Assembly (NCBI GenBank): GCA_002395155.1
Contig: DGWD01000036.1
Span: 40,096-104,095 of the forward strand
Reading direction: 5' to 3'
DNA length: 64,000 bases
Source of the DNA: Treponema sp. UBA4267
GTDB taxonomy: Bacteria; Spirochaetota; Spirochaetia; Treponematales; Treponemataceae
In this document: positions 9,432 to 16,947 of the stretch, one piece after another
Position numbering within the stretch: the first letter of the stretch is position 1
Layout: every line of letters begins with the position of its first letter
Translations under genes and position numbers: made by a program
Notes under the pieces: generated by a model
The model's input: the letters and a program-made list of their open reading frames with translations, nothing else
What the model was told of the DNA's origin: nothing
The model's database searches: none

Positions 9432-11090
9432 CTAGAGGTATTCTTTTAAAAATGGGTAGGCTTGCAAAAAATCCTTATTAGGGAATGTTTTTTTAAGTTG
9501 ATTAAGATGATGGGCAAGGCGGTCTTTATTGGAAGATATTTCTTCTCCAGCACTTGCAATTCCTACACTCGCCCTTGCAATTTCATCTCCGGTCAGGCCC
9601 GCTTGTGCAAAAAAACTTTTCTTTTTATCAGTAATTACAGGCCCCTGCAAAAGCTCTTCTAACTCTGCAACTTTTATGCCAGGTGTATTCAAACCTTTTG
9701 CACTCAGGGTAAATGTCTGCACATCCGGACAATTTGCAAGACGAGCTTCAAACCACCAGGCAAACATTTTCATTCGGCTGTCAGTCAAAACCGGATTCCC
9801 CTGGTAGTCCTTAGACAATATGGCATTAGCAGAAAAAAGGGCTTGAGCGGTAAAACGGTCACTGGCAGAAAGTCTATTTGAAATAGTATGGTATGTTTCT
9901 TCCGCAGAAGAACCTTTTATGTGAGTTTGATTTCCTGGGAAGGCAAAGTCCAGCCCAATTGTATAGATTTTTTTTGCCCCACACATATAGGCAAAATTCC
10001 AGGCAGAAGATGCAACAGACCCCCCGCTACCTAAATCTGCAAGATTTTTTTCCAGTCCCAATTCCTTTTCAAAATAAGAGCCAAGAGGAAACTGTGAATG
10101 ACAGAGCAAAATCTGACGGCATTTAAAACGGAATACTGCAGGATAAGTCGAAAGTTCCGTTATCAAAAAACTGTCGGGTGCCTTAAGACCTGCAATATGT
10201 TTATAAGCCCAAAACTGAGGATCAGTAAGAATGATAAAGTCTGGCTGAACTCCATAGCGTAAAAGGGATCTCAAAGAAGTTTCAACACAAACAATAATAC
10301 AGCGATCTTTTAATTCCTGAATATGAGGAAGAACTTTTTCCAGACTTGGACCTGCTCCAACAACCAAAAATGGGAAATTTCCCGATTTTTTTTCCAAACT
10401 TCCAATTCCTGGACATTTAACTAATTGATCCAGATTTCTAAGACTATTTCTGCACCAAAGCTTACCAAACTTTTTCAAAGTTGCGGCATTAATTTCATTT
10501 TTTCGCTGGTTTCTCTTTATCAGAGATTTTACAGTATCAAAATATGACTGAGCATGGGCAGTAAAAGCTGGTATGTCAAAGTAGTAGGCATCCGACACTC
10601 CCCTATCAGCAAGATTTATGGAAAGAGAGTGTTGCCCGCTGTAAAAACTTTCAAAGAGACTTAAAATTTGGTCTGGAGGGCAAGAAATTGCAAAAATCAG
10701 GTTTTTAAGCTGGAACACTTGTGTCAAATCAAGAGTCATCATTGCGGCAAAAAAATGATTAAGATCTGGCTCTATTACAAGAAGATTTTTTTGAGGATAA
10801 AGTTTTGCCCATTCAATCAGGTGGTAGCCAAGTCCAAATCCGTAAAAAACTGTAATTGATTTTTGAGCGACTTCAGGCAAAGCTACGGCTCCCTGGGCCT
10901 CTCTCTGTGGATTATAAGCAGAATGCAGACGGAGGGAATTTTCGCTGGCTGTAATCTGTCCATTTTTAGCCTGACTTAGAAGCCACAAAGACTGGGGCTG
11001 GAAGCTTGGAGAAGGAAGGCCCATCATCTGGGCTAACTGGGGAAATCGTTTTTTAAAAGCTGAGTAGTTATTATTCCAGATTGAGTTCAA
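9432..11090 (-). CDS. DUF115 (Maf/MptE-like) family protein
   Basis: 552 residues, soluble, no signal. The central part carries the DUF115 signature: VVGAGPSLEKVLPHI, then a C-V-E-T-SLRSLLRYGVQPDF stretch, then a conserved ILTDPQ. This family includes motility-associated flagellin glycosylation factors (Maf) and archaeal MptE. In spirochaetes its substrate is not evident from sequence. The start at 11090 lies 20 bases inside the 3' end of the penicillin-binding protein gene, so the two are translationally linked. A role in modifying flagellin or another envelope component is plausible but is inference. Confidence 0.75.
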   Translation of the reverse strand: MNSIWNNNYSAFKKRFPQLAQMMGLPSPSFQPQSLWLLSQAKNGQITASENSLRLHSAYNPQREAQGAVALPEVAQKSITVFYGFGLGYHLIEWAKLYPQKNLLVIEPDLNHFFAAMMTLDLTQVFQLKNLIFAISCPPDQILSLFESFYSGQHSLSINLADRGVSDAYYFDIPAFTAHAQSYFDTVKSLIKRNQRKNEINAATLKKFGKLWCRNSLRNLDQLVKCPGIGSLEKKSGNFPFLVVGAGPSLEKVLPHIQELKDRCIIVCVETSLRSLLRYGVQPDFIILTDPQFWAYKHIAGLKAPDSFLITELSTYPAVFRFKCRQILLCHSQFPLGSYFEKELGLEKNLADLGSGGSVASSAWNFAYMCGAKKIYTIGLDFAFPGNQTHIKGSSAEETYHTISNRLSASDRFTAQALFSANAILSKDYQGNPVLTDSRMKMFAWWFEARLANCPDVQTFTLSAKGLNTPGIKVAELEELLQGPVITDKKKSFFAQAGLTGDEIARASVGIASAGEEISSNKDRLAHHLNQLKKTFPNKDFLQAYPFLKEYL

Positions 11091-12990
11091 TGACCATATT
11101 CTCCGTTACTGGACTTCCAGCTTCTGGGCTCTGACTCACAACCCAACCGCTACCGTTTATATTAAGTTTGATGTCAGTACGTTCCATCAATGGTAAAAGG
11201 TCTTTTTTTGATTTTCCAATAAAGTTTGGAACAGTTTTTCCAATCACAATATTTGATGAAGAATTAAGGGTTATTACTCCATCATGCTCAAGCGAAGCAG
11301 CCCCTCCACGACTCATTCCAAGATGGTCAATAATTACATCGGCAGCTTCCCCAATTACAGGAGCAACAATTCGTCCACCGTAAGTTTCACCCTTAGCTTT
11401 TTCTACAACTATATAAAGAACTATTTCAGGGTCTTCAACAGGGAAAATTGCCATACAAGAAGAAAGGAAGTCTGTATCAGAATAACCGCCGTTTACTTTA
11501 TCTGCCATCTGAGCTGTACCAGTTTTTACACCAATTGCTATATCACCAAGATTTGCACGATGTCCTGTACCCTCTTTGGCAACAGTTTCCATACAAGAAA
11601 GGATATAATCAGCAGTATTTTTTGAAAAAACCCGAGCCTTTTCTTCAGGCTTATGTTCATAGTAAATTGTACCGTCTTTATTTGTAATTTTATGGATAAA
11701 GGTCAGTTTGACTGGAACTCCATCATTAGCAATTGCAGTTGCGGCTTGTACCATTTGCAAGGCAGAAACACTTATTTCCTGACCAATAGCAATTGTTGGT
11801 TTAGATCGGGCAGACCAAAGCGGGCTTGTAGTATCTTTTACTGAACCTGGAGTTTCGCCTGGAAGCTCAACACCTGTTTTTTGACCAAAACCTAAAAGAC
11901 GGATTCTTTCAATGAAACGATCTTCACCAATTCTGTCACTAATCTGTCCAAGAACATCATTACAAGAATACATAAGACCTTCTTTAGGAGTACACCAACC
12001 GTGATGTTCCAGACAACGAATTCTTATAGTTTCTCCATTTGAAAGTCTACGCTCATACATTCCATCACAAAGGAATGAGTCGTTTGGAGAAATTCCATGT
12101 TCATCATAAACAATACCAACTGTAAAGATTTTAAAAACAGATCCCGGTTCATACATGGTCATAGAAGGCAGGTCTATTCTTGCCCTTTCTGATGAAGAAC
12201 CATATTCATTCAGGTCAACAGAAGGTAAACTGATGTAGGACAATAATTCACCGGTGTTAGAGTCGGCGGCAAGAAGCATCATTCCTTCTGCCTGAGTATC
12301 ATTCATTACACGATGACATATTTGTTCAAGTTTATACTGAAGATTTGCGTCTATACTCAAGAAGATGTTTTTCCCCTGTTCTACTTCGTCAGAATCTTCT
12401 CTTGGAGTTGGAGAAAGAATCTGCTGTTGAGAAAATTCAATACCAGCCAATCCTTTTCCATCATCACCCATATAACCAATTAATTGAGAAGCCAAAGCAT
12501 GATTAGGATAATTGCGACCAGGAATTTTTTCGTAGCTTACAAAATTGTAATTATGTTCGTCGGTAAACTCTTTAAGGCTTTCGTATTCTGCCTGAGAAAT
12601 CTTCTTTTTAAGGTAGGTAAATCCTCTAGAATTGTTGATAGCGTTTAAAACATGCACTTCTTCAATTCCCAGACGAGGTGCAATATCTCTTGAAAACTTT
12701 TCTTTTAGTTTTTCGTTATCACGAATATTTTTTACAGAAACTCCAACGTGATAAAAATTGGTTTGTACGGCAAGAGGAAAGCCTGAACGGTCTACAATTG
12801 AACCTCTTTCTACAACCGGCTTATTTTGTGATATAGGAGTAACGGGCTGCATGGAAAGTTTTGCATACCTTACCAAAATAGCAAGTAAACAAAGTCCGCA
12901 ACAAATAAAGAAAAATACTAACTGTTTTATTTTAAAAAAGCCGTTCAAGAAATTTTTCCACCCAAATATAAATATATAGGCTTTTTTCAA
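11071..12990 (-). CDS. ftsI: Class B penicillin-binding protein (FtsI/PBP2-like) with C-terminal PASTA domain
   Basis: 639 residues. One membrane anchor lies at about residues 22-42, followed by a dimerisation domain and a transpeptidase domain with SxxK (S284-K287, PGSVFK), SxN (S342-C-N344) and KTG (K489-G491). A single PASTA-like domain occupies about residues 580-639 (VPNFIGKSKKDLLPLM). It cross-links septal peptidoglycan. The start is unusual: the first codon is TTG at 12990 with a weak ribosome-binding site, and no ATG lies before the membrane helix. A second TTG within the N-terminal region is possible. Downstream it overlaps the DUF115 gene. Class is sure; FtsI rather than a sporulation- or rod-type paralogue is likely because of the PASTA domain. 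Confidence 0.88.
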   Translation of the reverse strand: MKKAYIFIFGWKNFLNGFFKIKQLVFFFICCGLCLLAILVRYAKLSMQPVTPISQNKPVVERGSIVDRSGFPLAVQTNFYHVGVSVKNIRDNEKLKEKFSRDIAPRLGIEEVHVLNAINNSRGFTYLKKKISQAEYESLKEFTDEHNYNFVSYEKIPGRNYPNHALASQLIGYMGDDGKGLAGIEFSQQQILSPTPREDSDEVEQGKNIFLSIDANLQYKLEQICHRVMNDTQAEGMMLLAADSNTGELLSYISLPSVDLNEYGSSSERARIDLPSMTMYEPGSVFKIFTVGIVYDEHGISPNDSFLCDGMYERRLSNGETIRIRCLEHHGWCTPKEGLMYSCNDVLGQISDRIGEDRFIERIRLLGFGQKTGVELPGETPGSVKDTTSPLWSARSKPTIAIGQEISVSALQMVQAATAIANDGVPVKLTFIHKITNKDGTIYYEHKPEEKARVFSKNTADYILSCMETVAKEGTGHRANLGDIAIGVKTGTAQMADKVNGGYSDTDFLSSCMAIFPVEDPEIVLYIVVEKAKGETYGGRIVAPVIGEAADVIIDHLGMSRGGAASLEHDGVITLNSSSNIVIGKTVPNFIGKSKKDLLPLMERTDIKLNINGSGWVVSQSPEAGSPVTENMVIELNLE

Positions 12991-13006
12991 AAATTTCTAC
13001 TATAAC

Positions 13007-13040
13007 AAAGGCCAGGCAGATTCTTTTCTACCTGGCCTTT
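13007..13040. terminator. Terminator after the fab operon
   Basis: AAAGGCCAGG (13007-13016) pairs with CCTGGCCTTT (13031-13040), 10 bp, 14-base loop. It lies 9 bases past the outermost fabZ tail copy. On the minus strand the T-run is short (TTTGTTAT), on the plus strand it is TTTTTGA. Confidence 0.7.
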
Positions 13041-13076
13041 TTGAAGGATTAGTTCGCTGCACCGACTAAGCACATG

Positions 13077-13111
13077 GATGTGTTTAGTCGGCAGAGCCGA
13101 CTAAACACATC
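13077..13111. repeat. Perfect 16-bp hairpin over the middle fabZ tail copy
   Basis: GATGTGTTTAGTCGGC (13077-13092) and its exact complement (13096-13111) are separated by only 3 bases. The palindrome contains almost the whole middle tail copy. It has no T-run and sits before a separate terminator, so it is not itself a classic terminator. Confidence 0.85.
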
Positions 13112-13153
13112 AGCCGCCTACGGCGTCTGTAGTGTAAAGAAGTTATCAAACCC

Positions 13154-13182
13154 GTTGGTCCGCTCTATTGAGCGGAACCAAC
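13154..13182. repeat. Hairpin centred on the fabZ stop codon
   Basis: On the minus strand GTTGGTTCCGCTC pairs with GAGCGGACCAAC with one bulged base and a 4-base loop. The stop codon TAG lies at the loop edge, so the sequence after the stop is an inverted copy of the last codons of the gene. Confidence 0.8.
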
Positions 13183-13596
13183 GAGACACATCCACTCGGC
13201 TTCGGCACATAATGTGTCGCCTACATATGCTTTGCCGGCTTGTTTTATCATTTTTGGGCTGTTGCGTAAGAATTCAATTTCCATGCGAACTTTATCGCCT
13301 GGGCGAACCTGGTTACGGAACTTTACTTTGTCCAAAGTTGCAAAGAAGAAAAGTGCATTTCCAGGAACAATGTTTAAGTAACGCAAAGCAGCTCCTCCTG
13401 CCTGAGCCATAGTTTCACAAAGAATAACTCCAGGAACTACAGGATATTCAGGAAAGTGTCCCTTAAAGAAAAACTCGTTTTCTGTAAATGTATGTTCACA
13501 AACGCAGCCTTTTTCATCTGCAGAAATAATTGCATCTACAAAGAGGAAAGGTTCACGGTGTGGTAAAAGTGATTTAATATCGGTTGTTAATGCCAT
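13165..13596 (-). CDS. fabZ: (3R)-hydroxyacyl-ACP dehydratase
   Basis: 143 residues, the usual FabZ length. It dehydrates 3-hydroxyacyl-ACP in fatty-acid elongation. The hot-dog fold signature is intact: LLPHREPFLFVD, then FKGHFPEYPVVPGVIL with the catalytic His, then CETMAQAGG with the catalytic Glu. I start at ATG 13596, which has AGGAG at good spacing; an upstream ORF extension into fabF is spurious. It is the last gene of fabD-fabG-fabF-fabZ. The 3' end is odd: two further copies of its last codons lie downstream, and the C-terminus used now (GSAQ) differs from the outermost copy (GAAN). Confidence 0.95.
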   Translation of the reverse strand: MALTTDIKSLLPHREPFLFVDAIISADEKGCVCEHTFTENEFFFKGHFPEYPVVPGVILCETMAQAGGAALRYLNIVPGNALFFFATLDKVKFRNQVRPGDKVRMEIEFLRNSPKMIKQAGKAYVGDTLCAEAEWMCLVGSAQ

Positions 13597-13606
13597 GCTA
13601 AATCTC

Positions 13607-14860
13607 CTAGCGAACTTTTTTGATGATGATTGCACCGTTATGTCCACCAAAACCGAATGTAGCAGACATAGCAGCATCGATATTCATATTAATTCCCTTA
13701 TTTGGAACGTAATCAAGATCACATCCGCCTTCTACATCAACTTCATCAAGGTTCTTTGTACATGGAACATAGCTATCCTGAATTGCTTTTACACAAATCA
13801 TTGCTTCGATTGCACCTGTTGCACCAAGACAGTGACCATGCATAGATTTTGTTGAAGAAATCTTAAGTTTTTTAGCATTTTCTTCACCAAAGGCAAGTTT
13901 AATCATATTTGTTTCTGATGGATCATTAATTTTTGTAGAAGTTCCGTGTGCGTTGTAGTACTGGATTTCACTTGGATCCATTCCAGCATCTTTCAATGCA
14001 CGAGTCATACATTTTGAACCACAAATTCCATCTGGATTTGGTGATGTAAGATGATAACCATCACAAGATGCACCATAACCTGCAACTTCTGCATAAATTT
14101 TTGCACCACGAGCTTTAGCGTGTTCATATTCTTCAAATACTAAAATTGCAGAACCTTCTCCCATTACAAATCCATTGCGTTTTTTATCAAAAGGACGGCT
14201 TGCTTTAGTTGGATCATCATCAAAACCCTGAGAAAGAGCATGAAGAACTTCAAAACCTACTACACCGAACTGACAAATTGTAGATTCAGCACCACCAGTC
14301 AAACAGCAGTCAAGACGACCACTTCTTACCATATCAAAAGCAAGACCAAGAGCATCTGTACCAGAAGAACAAGCAGTAGCAACAGATTCAACAGGTCCAT
14401 GAAGACCATACTGAATTGCAATGTTTCCACCTACTTCATTTGGAATAAGCTTTGGAATAGCCATAGGATTAGTTTTTACACCACCCATTTTAGCCATACT
14501 AAGAACGTCAGCTTCTGTCTCTTCAAGACCGCCAATTCCTACTCCAAGAATAATTCCAATTTCATCAAGAATATCTTCCTTTCCCATAAGACCAGAATCA
14601 TCAAGAGCCATTTTTGCAGCTGCTACACCAAACTGTGTAAAACGAGCCATTTTGCGGGCATCTTTAGAATCCATATACAAAGCTGGGTCGAAGTTTTTTA
14701 CTTCTGCAGCATAATGAACTTTATTTACAGAAGCATCGAACAGGGTGATTGGACCAATTCCACTCTTACAATCTTTAATTCCCTGCCATGTTTCTTCAAC
14801 AGTATTTCCAAGAGGAGTTACAGCTCCCATTCCAGTAATTACTACACGTCTATTTGCCAT
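13607..14860 (-). CDS. fabF: 3-oxoacyl-ACP synthase II
   Basis: 417 residues. It condenses malonyl-ACP with acyl-ACP. The Cys-His-His triad is visible: TACSSGTDAL (Cys), YNAHGTSTK (His) and SMHGHCLGATGA (His). The length and the start MANRRVVITGMGAVTPLG are typical of FabF. It lies 14 bases after fabG and 10 bases before fabZ in the same operon. No FabH or acyl carrier protein gene is seen in the window. Confidence 0.96.
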   Translation of the reverse strand: MANRRVVITGMGAVTPLGNTVEETWQGIKDCKSGIGPITLFDASVNKVHYAAEVKNFDPALYMDSKDARKMARFTQFGVAAAKMALDDSGLMGKEDILDEIGIILGVGIGGLEETEADVLSMAKMGGVKTNPMAIPKLIPNEVGGNIAIQYGLHGPVESVATACSSGTDALGLAFDMVRSGRLDCCLTGGAESTICQFGVVGFEVLHALSQGFDDDPTKASRPFDKKRNGFVMGEGSAILVFEEYEHAKARGAKIYAEVAGYGASCDGYHLTSPNPDGICGSKCMTRALKDAGMDPSEIQYYNAHGTSTKINDPSETNMIKLAFGEENAKKLKISSTKSMHGHCLGATGAIEAMICVKAIQDSYVPCTKNLDEVDVEGGCDLDYVPNKGINMNIDAAMSATFGFGGHNGAIIIKKVR

Positions 14861-14874
14861 TTTTTTTATTCTCC

Positions 14875-15624
14875 CTAAGCACCAAGTCCACCATCTACTC
14901 CAATAACCTGAGCGGTGATGTATGTGCTCAAATCACTGGCTAAGAAGAGGGCTGCATTTGCTATATCTTGTGTTTGACCTGCTCTCTTAAGAGGAACAGA
15001 ATCTATCATTGACTGTTTTAAATCTTCTTTAAGAACAGCAGTCATATCTGTTTCAATAAAGCCTGGGGCAATACAGTTTACACGAATTCCACGTCCGCCA
15101 ACTTCTTTTGCCAAAGCCTTACTGTAAGCAATTAATCCACCTTTACTTGCGGCATAATTTACCTGACCGCCCTGTCCATGAATACCAACAATAGAAGACA
15201 TGTTGATGATGGAACCAGAGCGAGCTTTCAACATTGCGTTTGATACAATCTGAGTAACAACAAATGAACCTGTAAGATTTACATTCAAAACATCCTGCCA
15301 GTCTTCCATCTTCATTCTGAAAGAAAGTCCGTCACGTGTAATACCTGCATTATTTACAAGAACATCAAAATTTCCTGCTTCTGCCAAAGCTGCTTTTACA
15401 ACTTCTGTAAGCTGTGCTGCATCCCCAACGTTTGCACAAATTTCATGAAACTTAGTTCCTTTTGATTCAGCAAGTGCTTCAAGTTCAGCCTTTGCAGCAG
15501 AAGGTTTTGAACAAAGTCCCCAAACTTCTGCACCATTTTCAAGGAAAGTTTCAACAATTTTGCGACCAATTCCACGGCTTGAACCAGTAACTAATGCTTT
15601 TTTATTATCAAGTAAAGCCATCAT
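14875..15624 (-). CDS. fabG: 3-oxoacyl-ACP reductase
   Basis: 249 residues of the short-chain dehydrogenase family. It reduces 3-oxoacyl-ACP with NADPH. The nucleotide-binding motif is TGSSRGIG, NNAG follows, then the catalytic Ser in NMSSIVG and Y-x3-K in NYAASKGG. The gene begins with ATGATG; AAGGA lies 5 bases before the first ATG, so either may be used. It sits between fabD and fabF with short gaps. Confidence 0.95.
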   Translation of the reverse strand: MMALLDNKKALVTGSSRGIGRKIVETFLENGAEVWGLCSKPSAAKAELEALAESKGTKFHEICANVGDAAQLTEVVKAALAEAGNFDVLVNNAGITRDGLSFRMKMEDWQDVLNVNLTGSFVVTQIVSNAMLKARSGSIINMSSIVGIHGQGGQVNYAASKGGLIAYSKALAKEVGGRGIRVNCIAPGFIETDMTAVLKEDLKQSMIDSVPLKRAGQTQDIANAALFLASDLSTYITAQVIGVDGGLGA

Positions 15625-15647
15625 TAATTCCTTATATATTTTTTGGA

Positions 15648-16601
15648 TTAGTAATTTGCTAAAGTTTCAGCAGAGTTTACATCTGCACAAGTTCTTTCTT
15701 CACCAAATCCAGATTTTGCCCAGAGACCAGACAAAACTTTACCAACGCCAGGTTCAATCAAGCACCATTCGTTATCTTTATCTGCAGCCATTAAATCATT
15801 AAGAACTTTTTCTTCGTCAGTCCAGCGAACAGGATGTGTAAGATGGAGAACTGCATTTTTCTTTACTTCAGCTCCAGAAGTAGCCTGTGCACCAGTTACG
15901 TTACTGAAAAGTGTGATTGATGGATCTTTAAATTCTACATCAGCAATTGCCTTTTCAAAATTATCAGCAGCTTCCTGCATGAGTGGTGAATGGAAAGGAC
16001 CAGCAACTGCAAGACGAAGGGCACGACGAGCACCAGCTTCTTTTGCCTTTGCTTCAAGTTCTGTAAGAGCATCTGCTGTTCCAGAAACTACTGTCTGAAC
16101 TGGAGAGTTTAAATTTGCAGCATAAGCATCTTTTATTCCATCAGCCAGTTTACTAACCTGGTCTGGAGAAAGTCCGATTACAGCTGTCATTCCAGGTGCA
16201 TGACCTTCATTTGCTTTTGCAATATTTTCGCATGTAGCCTGCATAATAAGTCCACGCTGGCGAACTACTTTAATTACGTCTTCAAAACTTAAAACACCTG
16301 CGGCATATAAAGCTGGGAATTCACCCAAAGAAAAGCCCATTGCAGCAGAAGGTTTAATTCCTTTTGTTTCAAGAACTTTCATTACAGCCAGAGATGCTGT
16401 TGTAATAGCAAGCTGACTGTTATCACTGCGGCTTAATTCAGCCTGATCTGATTCCCAAAGAAGTTTTGGCATATCAACGCCAGTAATTTTTGTTACTTCA
16501 TCAACAACTTTGCGAGCTTCTGGATAAGCTTCACAAATATCTTTAATCATACCAGGAACCTGAGCACCCTGTCCTGGAAATAAAAATGCATATTTTTTCA
16601 T
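15648..16601 (-). CDS. fabD: Malonyl-CoA:ACP transacylase
   Basis: 317 residues. It loads malonate onto acyl carrier protein. The start FLFPGQGAQ, the catalytic Ser in GFSLGEF and the His in GPFHSPLM are all present. I start at ATG 16601, preceded by GAGG at 6-base spacing, not at the in-frame TTG two codons upstream. It is the first gene of the fab operon and is transcribed away from the antiporter region. A perfect TTGACA lies 42 bases upstream. Confidence 0.95.
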   Translation of the reverse strand: MKKYAFLFPGQGAQVPGMIKDICEAYPEARKVVDEVTKITGVDMPKLLWESDQAELSRSDNSQLAITTASLAVMKVLETKGIKPSAAMGFSLGEFPALYAAGVLSFEDVIKVVRQRGLIMQATCENIAKANEGHAPGMTAVIGLSPDQVSKLADGIKDAYAANLNSPVQTVVSGTADALTELEAKAKEAGARRALRLAVAGPFHSPLMQEAADNFEKAIADVEFKDPSITLFSNVTGAQATSGAEVKKNAVLHLTHPVRWTDEEKVLNDLMAADKDNEWCLIEPGVGKVLSGLWAKSGFGEERTCADVNSAETLANY

Positions 16602-16619
16602 TGCCAACCTCTTGCTTAC

Positions 16620-16648
16620 AAAATGACATTTTTTACACTTTTTGTCAA
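16620..16648 (-). promoter_or_regulatory. Putative fab operon promoter with overlapping inverted repeat
   Basis: Minus strand: TTGACA (16643-16648), 17-bp spacer, CATTTT (16620-16625). The -35 is perfect and the -10 poor. TGACA (16624-16628) and TGTCA (16643-16647) form an inverted repeat across the spacer, a possible operator. Confidence 0.4.
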
Positions 16649-16737
16649 CTTGAAAGGGATAAAAGTCATCATCATTTTAATTTTTGTAAAAAGTCCAAAA
16701 GCTGCTCTATTTTTTATAAGATTTATAGGGGCAAAAG

Positions 16738-16746
16738 TGTTATAAT
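16738..16746 (+). promoter_or_regulatory. Extended -10 promoter of the 53-residue ORF and antiporter
   Basis: TGTTATAAT (extended -10 with perfect hexamer at 16741-16746) lies 23 bases before the ATG at 16770. No clear -35 is seen. Confidence 0.55.
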
Positions 16747-16769
16747 AATAAAGATAAAAGGAGGACTTT

Positions 16770-16931
16770 ATGGATATTGAAAAAGTACTTAAAGCCTTGA
16801 AACAAATGAAAGTTTCTTGCGCAGCAACTCAGTTGGAAGAACTTGGATATGCTATCGATGTTCTTGAAAAAATAAAAAAAGCTGGTGTTAAAGACCCATT
16901 AAATGCTGATTTTACAAAACTAAATAAATAA
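16770..16931 (+). CDS. 53-residue protein of unknown function
   Basis: A short gene. A perfect AGGAGG (16759-16764) at 5-base spacing and an extended -10 promoter directly upstream support it. The product is a soluble, mostly helical protein (MDIEKVLKALKQMKVS, then ATQLEELGYAIDVLEKIKKAG) with one Cys. It ends 16 bases before the NhaC-type antiporter gene, so it is probably co-transcribed with it. I recognise no family. It may be a small regulator or a partner of the transporter, but no motif shows that. Confidence 0.7.
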   Translation: MDIEKVLKALKQMKVSCAATQLEELGYAIDVLEKIKKAGVKDPLNADFTKLNK

Positions 16932-16947
16932 GGATGGATTATTAAAA

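Larger units (their letters stand above)
13049..13191 (-). repeat. Array of three alternative fabZ 3' ends with palindromic spacers
   Basis: Three 27-base segments on the minus strand each read ATG plus eight codons ending in a stop. 13191-13165 encodes MCLVGSAQ and is the real end of fabZ. 13110-13084 encodes MCLVGSAD. 13075-13049 encodes MCLVGAAN. Apart from the last one or two residues the differences are synonymous (Leu CTC/TTA/TTA, Val GTT/GTC/GTC, Gly GGT/GGC/GGT, Ala GCT/GCC/GCG). The middle copy also resembles the gene further upstream, back to the codons for Thr-Leu in GDTLCAE, with small indels. The outermost copy abuts the terminator, as a native gene end would. Confidence 0.85.

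Noticed and set aside
13597..13677. Longer fabZ start giving 170 residues
   Set aside because: The extension runs into the fabF 3' end; the ATG at 13596 has a proper Shine-Dalgarno and gives the normal FabZ length.
14240..14878. 212-residue plus-strand ORF opposite fabF
   Set aside because: It lies wholly antisense to a motif-complete fabF, and its composition (Ser, Asn, Thr, Phe, Lys) is that of a shadow frame.
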